A stretch of DNA of 31,763 bases from UBA6544 sp049601975 (lineage in GTDB: Bacteria > Pseudomonadota > Alphaproteobacteria > UBA8366): contig JBMYRC010000038.1 of NCBI GenBank assembly GCA_049601975.1, positions 1 through 31,763 of the forward strand, written 5' to 3'. The notes below the pieces were generated by a model. It was not told the origin of the DNA. It made no database searches and saw only the letters and a list, made by a program, of their open reading frames with translations. The position numbers and the translations under genes were made by a program. Shown piece after piece: positions 24,534 through 31,763 of the stretch (the first letter of the stretch is position 1; the number at the start of each line of letters is the position of its first letter).

Positions 24534-26023
24534 GCACAATCGTCAATGACCTGCGGCGAGGATTCTTCCTCGATTCGGTCGCCCTCATGCGTATTTCGCG
24601 AAACGTCGCCGCGCTGCCGGGCGTGGAAGAAGCCGCGCTGATGATGGGCACACGCGCGAACAAGGTCATCATGTCAGATGCTGGATTGATTGCGACGGAG
24701 GGGGAGGCCGCTACCGGCGGCGACCTCATCCTCGGCATTCGCGCCACCAATGCATCCACCGCGGCCGACGCTCTTTCCGCAGCCACCGAACTCCTCACCG
24801 CACCCAAGAGAAGTGGCGACAGCGCGTCCGTTTGGCATCCCCGGTCCGTTCGCGCCGCGGTCACCGCGCACCCAGAGAGCAACTTGGCGATGATTTCCGT
24901 TCCTGGCGATTTTGCCGCCGCGGAGGCGCGCAAATCGCTCCGCCGTGGCCTCAACGTTATGATTTTCAGCGATAACGTAACGATCGAAGACGAACTCTCG
25001 CTCAAACAAGAAGCCAAGGAACGCGGCTTACTCGTCATGGGCCCCGATTGCGGTACGGCAATCATTGGCGGCGTGCCTCTGGCCTTCGCCAATGTGGTCG
25101 CACGCGGTGATATCGGAATCATCGGGGCTTCCGGCACTGGTTTGCAGGAAGTGTCCTGTCTCATCTCGCAGTTCGGCGGCGGCGTGTCGCACGCCATCGG
25201 CGTCGGCGGGCGCGATCTCAGCGAGGCAATCGGCGGCATCACGTCGCTCATGGCCATCGACGCCCTGGAGACCGACCCAGACACCCGCCACATCGTCATC
25301 ATCTCGAAGCCGCCGGCCGCCAGCGTTGTCTCGAAACTGTCGGCGCGGATCGCGAAGAGTTCGAAGTCATTCACACTCTGCTTGATCGGCGGCGATTCAA
25401 TTGACCTTCCGAAGAATGCCACGCAAGTCGCCACACTGAAGGTAGCCGCTATAAGCGCTGCGTCCGGGAACAGCCGCTCCGACAGGGACGTCGCCGCGAG
25501 TGCCAAACCGCTCCCGACCGGTCGACCGCTGGTGAAAGGCTTGTTCTGCGGCGGCACGCTCGCAGCCGAGGCGCAAGTGGTGTTTTGCGCGGCCGGAGAG
25601 CGCGTCGTCTCGAACGCGCCCTTGCCCGGCGTGGCGCCCCTCAGTGGTGACACCCAAGGCCATGCCATAATCGACCTCGGCGCCGACGAGTTCACACGCG
25701 GACGTCCGCATCCAATGATCGATCCGACGGTCCGCGACGATGTCCTTGGGAAGGCTTTAGTGGAACCAGATACGGGCCTCATATTGCTCGATATTGTACT
25801 CGGATACGGCTCTCATGAAGATCCGGCAGGACACGTGGCGCGCTGCCTGGAGGCCACAGAGGCCGAGCCTCCGGTGGTGGTAGCGTCAGTCACTGGCACC
25901 GACAACGACCCGCAAAACCGCAAAGCGCAAATTGCCAAACTCGAGGCGGCAGGTGTTCTGATCGCGCCCACCAATGCGGATGCGGCGGGACTAGCACTCG
26001 CCTGCCTACGATCCGGCCAATGA
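24530..26023 (+). CDS. fdrA: FdrA (AllF)-like subunit, succinyl-CoA-synthetase-alpha-type fold
   Basis: A 497-residue FdrA family protein, somewhat shorter than E. coli FdrA. The succinyl-CoA synthetase alpha-like nucleotide-binding turn G199-A-S-G-T-G204 and the following G-G-G-V-S-H-A-I-G-V-G-G-R-D segment are clear, as is the FdrA hallmark G-H-A-I-I-D-L-G-x-D-E-F then H394-P-M-I-D398. In E. coli this protein is the AllF subunit of oxamate carbamoyltransferase. It starts inside the stop of the DUF1116 gene and is followed after nine bases by the DUF2877 gene, giving the classic allG-allF-allH content in one operon. The order and the small 59-residue partner differ in detail from E. coli. 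Confidence 0.9.
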   Translation: MSTIVNDLRRGFFLDSVALMRISRNVAALPGVEEAALMMGTRANKVIMSDAGLIATEGEAATGGDLILGIRATNASTAADALSAATELLTAPKRSGDSASVWHPRSVRAAVTAHPESNLAMISVPGDFAAAEARKSLRRGLNVMIFSDNVTIEDELSLKQEAKERGLLVMGPDCGTAIIGGVPLAFANVVARGDIGIIGASGTGLQEVSCLISQFGGGVSHAIGVGGRDLSEAIGGITSLMAIDALETDPDTRHIVIISKPPAASVVSKLSARIAKSSKSFTLCLIGGDSIDLPKNATQVATLKVAAISAASGNSRSDRDVAASAKPLPTGRPLVKGLFCGGTLAAEAQVVFCAAGERVVSNAPLPGVAPLSGDTQGHAIIDLGADEFTRGRPHPMIDPTVRDDVLGKALVEPDTGLILLDIVLGYGSHEDPAGHVARCLEATEAEPPVVVASVTGTDNDPQNRKAQIAKLEAAGVLIAPTNADAAGLALACLRSGQ

Positions 26024-26032
26024 TGCATTGCG

Positions 26033-26941
26033 GTGACACACGGCACTGAAGCTTCATTCGAATACGTCGTCCGGGAGGTTGGATGCCAGGCGGCACCCCT
26101 TCTGGACTGCCATGGAACAGGGGGTGTTTCAGCGCTCTTTGATGGTAGCTTTTATATAGAAATCGACGAAGGACTGATGTGTTTGGGCCATGCATCCATG
26201 CACACATCTTCACTCAATCTCGTGACGAATATTCCCGCATCGGTGAATTGGCCGGCCAGCGGCATCCGGATAGGCGACAAAGTCCAAATATCACATGACC
26301 AATTCCGGGTTGGGAACCGGTTTGTCTTCCGCACCGGAGCGGCAACCCGGTGGTCACCGGCTCCAGTTCCCGCGACCTGGACAGCGGCAAGCCTGGAGGC
26401 GGGCCTCACAGCGGTATCCGAGGTTGGCGAATGCCTGGCGCCTGACGAGGGTCTCGGCCGGTTCGTTCAAATGCCGTGCCCTCAATTCGACAACCGCTCA
26501 ATTTGCGCTTACGCGGCAGCACCAATTGATGATCTCAGCCATTGGCTGTTGGATATGCGTCCCGACCCGGATTGGCCCAGCCACCTATTGGGCTTAGGCC
26601 CCGGATTGACGCCCTCCGGTGACGATTTTATTGGCGGCATGATGATTGCCTTTCATGGCATAGGAGACAGTAGGATCGCCAAAAACATATGGCGCGCTGC
26701 GGCGCCGCATGCGGTCACCGCGACAAATGCCGTCTCTCGCGCCCATTTACAATCCGCCGCCGAAGGATACGGCTCCGCCGCCCTGCATGAAGCACTCTCA
26801 GCTATCCTATGTGGACGCGGGGAAGACATTCGATCCGCCATAGAACGTGCGGTGGCCATCGGTCACACCTCCGGCTGGGACGCCTTGGCAGGCGCTGTGA
26901 CCGCCGTACGCATGCGAAGCGCTATCAAAGGCGCGAGGTAG
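26033..26941 (+). CDS. DUF2877 protein, AllH (YlbF)-like carbamoyltransferase subunit
   Basis: A 302-residue DUF2877 protein, a little longer than E. coli AllH. The defining motif G187-L-G-P-G-L-T-P-S-G-D-D-F199 is intact, followed by an Ala-rich helical C-terminal part. It probably completes a three-subunit AllFGH-like complex with the two genes upstream. The start is GTG at 26033; the only overlapping ATG at 26023 is out of frame and stops at once, and no strong ribosome site is visible, so translation may depend on coupling with fdrA. It is the last plus-strand gene of the run and converges on the ThDP enzyme gene. Confidence 0.84.
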   Translation: MTHGTEASFEYVVREVGCQAAPLLDCHGTGGVSALFDGSFYIEIDEGLMCLGHASMHTSSLNLVTNIPASVNWPASGIRIGDKVQISHDQFRVGNRFVFRTGAATRWSPAPVPATWTAASLEAGLTAVSEVGECLAPDEGLGRFVQMPCPQFDNRSICAYAAAPIDDLSHWLLDMRPDPDWPSHLLGLGPGLTPSGDDFIGGMMIAFHGIGDSRIAKNIWRAAAPHAVTATNAVSRAHLQSAAEGYGSAALHEALSAILCGRGEDIRSAIERAVAIGHTSGWDALAGAVTAVRMRSAIKGAR

Positions 26942-27018
26942 CTACCCCACCGCTCAAGCGAATTTGCGTCGACACAGCTCGAAATTCACAGCCCAGATTT
27001 CAATCTCCGCTTTACTTG

Positions 27019-28671
27019 TTAGAAACGTGAGCGGCGATCTTCCACATTAGCTCGCACGTCGATTAGGACAGTGCGCCCGCTCGCATTGAGGCGCTGAGCT
27101 TCCTTTAAGGCGGGCGCAAGCTCAGAGGTTTTATTGACGTGCAGGCCGACGGCACCCATGCCTTCGGCAATTTTCCCATAGTCCCCCTGCATGGTAGAGA
27201 CTCCATATTGCTCACGCGCCTCGGCTCCAATGGTACCTTGTGTGGGGCCAGAATAAGTTGCCATTGCACTGTTGTTTAGCAGGACGGTGGTAATGGCCAC
27301 GCCAGAGCGGGCCGCCGTCTCGATGTCCGTGCCAGACATCCCAAATGCGCCATCGCCCATTAGATTTAAACAAAACTTGCCCGGCTCAGCCATTTTCGCC
27401 CCGATCATTAGCGGAATACCGAAACCCAAATGTGTCGTCTTTCCCCAGCCGACATAGCTATGGGGCATAGTCGCTGTGTAGAACGGCACGATAGAGTCGC
27501 GAGGCGCTCCAGCGTCATGAGTGACGATGCTGTTTTCGGGGTCGAGAGTTTCATTTAAGGCCTGAATCACCCTGTAGTAGTTAATAGGCTCTTCATCCGA
27601 GTTGAGGATTGGCGACCATTCCGCCATCCACGTCGCCCTAACTGCGGCGACTTCCGCCTCGATCTGATCTCTGTCACCCGAGCCTCTGTTATCGGTCCTT
27701 TCTTTGATGCAAGCGATCAGAGCTTCAACGGTCAGGCGCGTATCTCCGACGAGGCCTACATCCACAGCCTCGTCCTTATTAAGGTCGTCGGGATTATTGG
27801 TATTGTGAATGATAGTCTTTCCCGGATTTATCTTTTGAGCATAAGGCGAGCGAGTCAGGCTACTGCCAAGCGCCAATATAACGTCGCTATTGGTGAGCCA
27901 ATGATGAGCGGGGCCAGTGGTTGTACCGCTGCCAGAACCCAGAGAAAGTGGATGGCGTTCATCAAAAGCTGACTTACCGGGCATAGTGCAAAACACTGGT
28001 GCAGCTGTTAATTCGGCGAGCTCGCGCAAGGCCTCGGTTGCTTGGGAGAACAACACCCCAGAACCGGCCCATATTACCCTTTGTTTTCCGTTCAGAAATG
28101 CAGTCGCCGCTTCTTCAATAGCGCTTGGTTCCGGTAGTTGGCGGTGAATTTTCGGAGATTTATAGGTCTGCATGGCCTCAGGTACTTCTTGGGCACACAC
28201 ATCGGCTGTGAGCTCGACCACAACCGGCCCGGGTGTGCCGTTTCGCAATGCATGAAAAGCGCGACGCATGACGTCACCGACCTGATTGGGTGTATAAATT
28301 GCCTCAACTTGTTTGACCCAGCCTTGATAGTTCTGGGCAGCAGTAAAATTGGGTTTGACCGAAAGACGGTCCAAATTGTTGCCGCCAAGGAATACTAGGA
28401 TTGGAATATTATCGGCATACGCTTGGGCAATGCCCCCCATGGCATTCTCTGCGCCAGCTTGGGCTTGAACAGCCACGACGCCGAATTTCTGCCTGTCGCT
28501 AATGCGGCTGTAGCCGTCAGCTGCCATAACGGCGCCTCGCTCATGGCGGAATGCCACAGGCCGGATACCCACTCGGGCAACGGCAGAAATTAGCGGATTG
28601 CTGGGGAAACAGGACATCCAATCCACGCCTTCCTGTTTCAATATTTGCGCAATGTAGTCGATGCCGTTCAT
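27019..28671 (-). CDS. Thiamine diphosphate-dependent enzyme (acetolactate synthase-like)
   Basis: A 550-residue ThDP enzyme of the acetolactate synthase/benzoylformate decarboxylase fold. The cofactor-activating glutamate is E44 in F-R-H-E-R-G-A; the ThDP-Mg motif begins with G439-D-G441 and closes with N-N about 27 residues later. The central domain binds a nucleotide or FAD in relatives. The substrate is not apparent. I chose the ATG at 28671, where GGGGAG lies seven bases upstream; an open frame reaches back to 28749 but lacks a site. Base use is different from the neighbours: three 60-base lines count to 43-53% GC against 60% for a line in hyuA, with frequent A/T third positions, which suggests recent transfer. 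Confidence 0.92.
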   Translation of the reverse strand: MNGIDYIAQILKQEGVDWMSCFPSNPLISAVARVGIRPVAFRHERGAVMAADGYSRISDRQKFGVVAVQAQAGAENAMGGIAQAYADNIPILVFLGGNNLDRLSVKPNFTAAQNYQGWVKQVEAIYTPNQVGDVMRRAFHALRNGTPGPVVVELTADVCAQEVPEAMQTYKSPKIHRQLPEPSAIEEAATAFLNGKQRVIWAGSGVLFSQATEALRELAELTAAPVFCTMPGKSAFDERHPLSLGSGSGTTTGPAHHWLTNSDVILALGSSLTRSPYAQKINPGKTIIHNTNNPDDLNKDEAVDVGLVGDTRLTVEALIACIKERTDNRGSGDRDQIEAEVAAVRATWMAEWSPILNSDEEPINYYRVIQALNETLDPENSIVTHDAGAPRDSIVPFYTATMPHSYVGWGKTTHLGFGIPLMIGAKMAEPGKFCLNLMGDGAFGMSGTDIETAARSGVAITTVLLNNSAMATYSGPTQGTIGAEAREQYGVSTMQGDYGKIAEGMGAVGLHVNKTSELAPALKEAQRLNASGRTVLIDVRANVEDRRSRF

Positions 28672-29206
28672 CAGTAGTCTCCCCAGGCAAGATTCGCCTT
28701 CATGAAATTTGAGTTGGCATTCCCGATCTTCCACTGAACACCTCCGCAATAGTTAAAGGTGCTGGCTTGTGCGCGCAATTGGGTTTTCAGATGTGCTGTT
28801 TGGCGCCAAGGCCATTGAACAGGCTTTCTTGAATGAGTCGCGGTTGGTGAGATGGTCATCGATTTCATGGGACCGTCGGCAAGCGTGGGCCAAATCTCCT
28901 GATGAAGCCCTGCATCCGGAAAGAACGGTCGCACCCCGATCAGAGACCTCTTGATATAAGGGGCGATAATCTTTGGCAGGTCGAACGCCATAGCTCTCTG
29001 GGTCTTGGTTTCTGCCGCCGTGAACTGGAGCCGATACGAACGGGCCGCACAGCCATTCGACGAGTTCCGGGAGCGGCATAGATTGGTGCGCACACCAATT
29101 GAGCGTTTCAGATCATCGCAATATACACACCCATCTGCAATCTCATCGCAATCGAAAACCCGGTGATTCAGGCGGAGATGGGTCGTATGAGGGAAAGGGA
29201 GACACA
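28672..29206. other. 535-base gap upstream of ThDP and crotonase genes
   Basis: A divergent intergenic region, about 50% GC in the line counted. It must contain promoters for the ThDP gene (minus) and the crotonase gene (plus), but I could not assign boxes. It contains the doubtful minus-strand reading frame at 28753-29079. No RNA gene, repeat or mobile element was recognised. Confidence 0.5.
28753..29079 (-). pseudogene. Unidentified reading frame, possible gene remnant
   Basis: A 108-codon minus-strand frame whose translation has ordinary protein texture (mixed polar and hydrophobic residues, a D-Y-R-P-L-Y-Q-E-V segment, an A-C-R-R-S-H-E-I-D-D-H segment), unlike the Arg/Ser-rich shadows elsewhere. 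Reading in frame continues 12 codons upstream of the ATG to a stop. No ribosome site precedes the ATG. I do not recognise the family. It may be a small gene in front of the ThDP gene (82 bases upstream of its start) or the decayed C-terminal end of a transferred gene. Confidence 0.3.
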
Positions 29207-29995
29207 GTGAGCAAATTCCTGTTATTCGAGATCGACGACGGCATCGCCACCTTGACGATGGACCGTCCGGAAAAGCTGAATGCATTCACCAGCGAAATGC
29301 TTACCGGATTGATTTCGGCTCTCGATGAATGCGAGTCCCGCGACGATGTCCGCGCCGTGATCCTGACCGGCGCCGGGCGCGGATTCTCTTCAGGCGGAGA
29401 TATCGGCGGCATGGGCAGCGACTCGGACAGCCGGCCCCATGTCACGAAATCCCGCATTTGGGACGAAATACAGGCATTCCCAAAACGCGCAGCCCGCTTC
29501 GAGAAACCGCTCATCGCCGCGGTCAACGGGGCGGCCGTTGGCGGTGGCATGGACCTCGCGTTGGCATGCGATATCAGAGTGGCCGGAGAAAGCGCCCGGT
29601 TTGCCGAAACTTACGCCAAAATCGGTTTGCTGCCCGGTGGGGGCGGCGCGTATTTCCTGCCCCGTTTGGTCGGCAAAGCCAGAGCGCTGGAGCTCCTGTG
29701 GACCGCTGATTTTCTCAACGCGGCGTCGGCGCTTGAAATTGGCCTGGTAAATCATGTGTACCCGGACGACGAACTGATGGCGTCGACGATGCAACTTGCA
29801 CGACGGATCGCTGAGATGCCGCCGCTTTCGATCCAACTGATCAAGCGTACGGTGAATCAAAGCCTTGAATCCGATATGGCGACGGCCTTGGACCTCGTCA
29901 GTTCGCATATCGCCATTGCCCGCGCCGGACACGATCATCCGGAAGCCATCAAGGCGTATCGCGAGAAACGAAAAGGCACCTACAAAGGGTACTGA
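29207..29995 (+). CDS. Enoyl-CoA hydratase/isomerase (crotonase) family protein
   Basis: A 262-residue crotonase-fold protein. The two oxyanion-hole segments are visible: G-A-G-R-G-F-S-S-G-G-D at 55-65 and A-A-V-N-G-A-A-V-G-G-G at 104-114. The residues matching the two catalytic glutamates of enoyl-CoA hydratase (rat E144, E164) appear to be D116 and Y136, so simple hydratase activity is doubtful; the I-G-L-L-P-G-G-G-G-x-x-F-L-P-R-L-V-G stretch resembles the PaaG-like isomerase group. The start is GTG at 29207 with GGGAG six bases upstream; the frame open to 29099 has no site. The GMC gene follows after 71 bases on the same strand. Confidence 0.9.
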   Translation: MSKFLLFEIDDGIATLTMDRPEKLNAFTSEMLTGLISALDECESRDDVRAVILTGAGRGFSSGGDIGGMGSDSDSRPHVTKSRIWDEIQAFPKRAARFEKPLIAAVNGAAVGGGMDLALACDIRVAGESARFAETYAKIGLLPGGGGAYFLPRLVGKARALELLWTADFLNAASALEIGLVNHVYPDDELMASTMQLARRIAEMPPLSIQLIKRTVNQSLESDMATALDLVSSHIAIARAGHDHPEAIKAYREKRKGTYKGY

Positions 29996-30066
29996 AACCC
30001 AATCATGTCGCCAGCGGCGATCGGCAAGCCGGTGAAGGTCACTCAGGTGTTCGAAGGAGAAAGAGA

Positions 30067-31671
30067 ATGCAAGATCAATTTGACTATATCGTTATTGGCT
30101 CCGGCTCGGCTGGTGGCATCATTGCGGCACGGCTGAGCGAAAACGGAAAACACCGTGTTCTCTGCCTCGAGGCCGGAGAAAAGGACGAGAGCTACTTCTG
30201 GACCAAGGTGCCTGTCGGCGCTGCCAAGCTCTACGACGACCCATCCGCCAATTGGTGTTATTGGTCGGAGCCGAACGACGCATCCGCAGGACGCCAGATA
30301 TACGTCCCACGTGGGCGCATTCTCGGTGGCTCAAGTGCGATCAATGGAATGGTCTGGGTGCGCGGTCAAAAGCAGGATTTCGATCAATGGGCACAACTAG
30401 GGTGCACCGGATGGAGCTTTGACGATGTCCTGCCACTGTTCAAGAAGATGGAGAATTACGGCGGCGGCGATGACGAACTTCGCGGCCGCAGTGGTCCGAT
30501 CAGAATTACCGAAGCCTCCAAGGTGACGAAATTTTACGATTTGCTGATCCAGTCCGCAGAGGCGATCGGCATTCCCTACAATCCTGACTATAACGGCGCC
30601 AGTCAGGAAGGCATCTCGCTGGCCCAAGGGTCGATCCACAAGGGCAGGCGGCAAAGTACGGCCAACTGCTATCTGGCGCCGGCCCGCAACCGGCCGAACT
30701 TAACAATCGAAACTGGTGCGGAAGCCTCTTCCTTGATTATGGACGGCAATCAGTGTGTCGGGATTCGTTACAAAAAGGCAGGCCAAGAGCGCGAAGCGCG
30801 CGCCGCCCGCGAAGTCATCGTCAGCTGCGGCACGATGAACTCGCCGAAACTGCTGGAGCTCTCCGGCATCGGCCAGCCAGAAATCTTGCGCCAACATGGA
30901 ATCGACATCGTGCACGAACTGCCCGGCGTCGGCGAAAACCTGCGCGACCATTTCGGGCCCCTGTTGAAGTACGAAGTCACCGCGCCGGGCATTTCACTTT
31001 CCGAAGTAAGCAGCGGCTGGAAATACATCCGCGAAGGGCTCCGCTATATTCTCCTACGAAAGGGATTCATCGCCCAATCAATGGGAACGGGTCGTGTCTT
31101 TTTCCCCACACGCGAGGGATTGGAATCGCCGGACGCCATGCTTTCGATCATTCCCTACATCGCGCTCCTGGAAGACGGCCAGCGAAAAATCTCGCCGGAG
31201 CGCGGCATCAGTCTTTTCGCACACACCCAACGGTCTGAAAGCACTGGCAGCCTCCACATCAAGTCCGCGCGGCCCGAGGACGACCCCGCGATCAACTACA
31301 ACTTCCTCGCCGCGGAATACGACCGCGAAACCAATATCCGCGCCGTCCGCAAGGCTCGGGAGCTGATGGCTACCGCGCCGCTTAGCGATGTTATTGGCGA
31401 GGAGATGGAGCCCGGAAAAGACGTGCAAACAGATGACGAAATTCTCGACTACATGCGGAAATACGGCCAAACCACCTACCATCCAACGGGCACCTGCAAG
31501 ATGGGGCGTGATCGGATGGCCGTCGTCGATGAAAGGCTGCGGGTCCATGGCCTGCAAGGCCTGCGCGTCGCCGACGCCTCGATTATGCCGACCATGACCT
31601 CGGGCAACACCAATGCACCAAGCATGATGATCGGCGAGAAATGCGCGGATATGATTCTCGCGGAAGTATGA
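30067..31671 (+). CDS. GMC family FAD-dependent oxidoreductase (second paralogue)
   Basis: A 534-residue FAD alcohol oxidoreductase related to the GMC enzyme at 7970-9571, with the same layout. The FAD loop G-S-G-S-A-G is near residue 12, the L-G-G-S-S-A-I-N-G signature near residues 91-99, and the active-site pair is H472 and N516, again 44 residues apart. AAGGAGA lies just before the ATG. The two paralogues share the D-F-x-x-W-A-Q-x-G-x-T-G-W block after the signature but differ strongly in the middle substrate domain, so they are likely to act on different alcohols. The stop codon is one base away from the 3' end of the tRNA gene on the other strand. Confidence 0.93.
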   Translation: MQDQFDYIVIGSGSAGGIIAARLSENGKHRVLCLEAGEKDESYFWTKVPVGAAKLYDDPSANWCYWSEPNDASAGRQIYVPRGRILGGSSAINGMVWVRGQKQDFDQWAQLGCTGWSFDDVLPLFKKMENYGGGDDELRGRSGPIRITEASKVTKFYDLLIQSAEAIGIPYNPDYNGASQEGISLAQGSIHKGRRQSTANCYLAPARNRPNLTIETGAEASSLIMDGNQCVGIRYKKAGQEREARAAREVIVSCGTMNSPKLLELSGIGQPEILRQHGIDIVHELPGVGENLRDHFGPLLKYEVTAPGISLSEVSSGWKYIREGLRYILLRKGFIAQSMGTGRVFFPTREGLESPDAMLSIIPYIALLEDGQRKISPERGISLFAHTQRSESTGSLHIKSARPEDDPAINYNFLAAEYDRETNIRAVRKARELMATAPLSDVIGEEMEPGKDVQTDDEILDYMRKYGQTTYHPTGTCKMGRDRMAVVDERLRVHGLQGLRVADASIMPTMTSGNTNAPSMMIGEKCADMILAEV

Positions 31672-31672
31672 A

Positions 31673-31762
31673 TGGCGGACAGGGTGGGATTCGAACCCAC
31701 GGTACGCTTCCACGCACACTGCTTTTCGAGAGCAGCACTTTCAACCACTCAGTCACCTGTCC
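31673..31762 (-). tRNA. tRNA-Ser (anticodon CGA)
   Basis: A complete 90-base minus-strand tRNA with encoded CCA. The acceptor GGACAGG at 31756-31762 pairs with CCTGTCC (plus-strand 31677-31683); discriminator G at 31676; CCA at 31673-31675. The D stem is ACT/AGT, the anticodon arm CTGCT-CTCGAAA-AGCAG gives anticodon CGA for UCG codons, a long variable arm (typical of tRNA-Ser) follows, and the T arm is GTGGG-TTCGAAT-CCCAC. Confidence 0.96.
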
Positions 31763-31763
31763 T

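Noticed and set aside
24409..25782. A 457-codon open frame on the minus strand opposite fdrA
   Set aside because: Its translation is Ser/Arg/Pro-rich with no family features, and the plus-strand frame has clear FdrA motifs; it is a shadow of GC-rich codons.
28672..29285. Longer 204-codon minus-strand frame covering the gap above the ThDP gene
   Set aside because: Its composition is irregular (Arg, Ser, Cys, Trp), it runs through the crotonase start region, and the frame at 28753-29079 is the more protein-like one.
30008..30020. TCGCC-AGC-GGCGA hairpin between crotonase and GMC genes
   Set aside because: Only five pairs with a three-base loop and no T tract; expected by chance in GC-rich DNA.

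Overview
The window looks like chromosomal DNA from a heterotrophic alphaproteobacterium with a moderately high GC content (one 60-base line in hyuA counts to about 60% by hand). The evidence is the gene families present (CoxL-like molybdoenzyme, HyuA/HyuB, CaiB-era style aerobic catabolic enzymes, TauD, two GMC oxidoreductases, DUF445, TTC38-like protein), clear Shine-Dalgarno sites, and tightly packed 8-base or 4-base stop/start overlaps. The exact taxon cannot be read from the sequence alone. No insertion sequence, phage gene, CRISPR array or rRNA was seen.

Layout. 1-3294: two different DMSO-reductase-family molybdenum enzymes transcribed away from each other, the left one (cut by the window edge) preceded by a glutathione S-transferase gene. 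3351-4334: two small AhpD/carboxymuconolactone-decarboxylase-fold proteins, both lacking the full redox Cys pair. 4366-5223: a TauD/TfdA dioxygenase on the minus strand, divergent from a three-gene operon (5314-9571) of acyl-CoA ligase, quinone-oxidoreductase-like MDR and GMC flavoprotein. 9575-11908: a solitary xanthine-dehydrogenase-family large subunit, converging on the GMC gene with 3 bases between stops.

12063-18589: a very compact five-gene operon: two tandemly duplicated alpha/beta hydrolases, a class IV aminotransferase, HyuB and HyuA (ATP-dependent hydantoinase/oxoprolinase type). 18708-20951: two divergent luciferase-like monooxygenase-family genes. 21012-26941: a run on the plus strand with a DUF445 membrane protein, a TTC38-like TPR protein and then a four-gene FdrA cluster (59-residue FdrA-associated protein, DUF1116/AllG-like, FdrA/AllF-like, DUF2877/AllH-like), i.e. 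a probable carbamoyltransferase complex, but with no carbamate kinase beside it.

27019-29206: a thiamine-diphosphate enzyme on the minus strand plus a 0.5 kb gap, both of visibly lower GC and different codon texture, with a possible gene remnant. 29207-31671: a crotonase-family protein and a second GMC oxidoreductase. 31673-31762: a complete tRNA-Ser(CGA) on the minus strand.

Taken together the window is a catabolic region. The most interesting combination is an ATP-dependent hydantoinase operon within a few kilobases of a FdrA-type carbamoyltransferase operon and two flavin monooxygenase-like genes, which would fit breakdown of a cyclic ureide or imide through an N-carbamoyl intermediate. 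That pathway is inference; only the gene families are seen.
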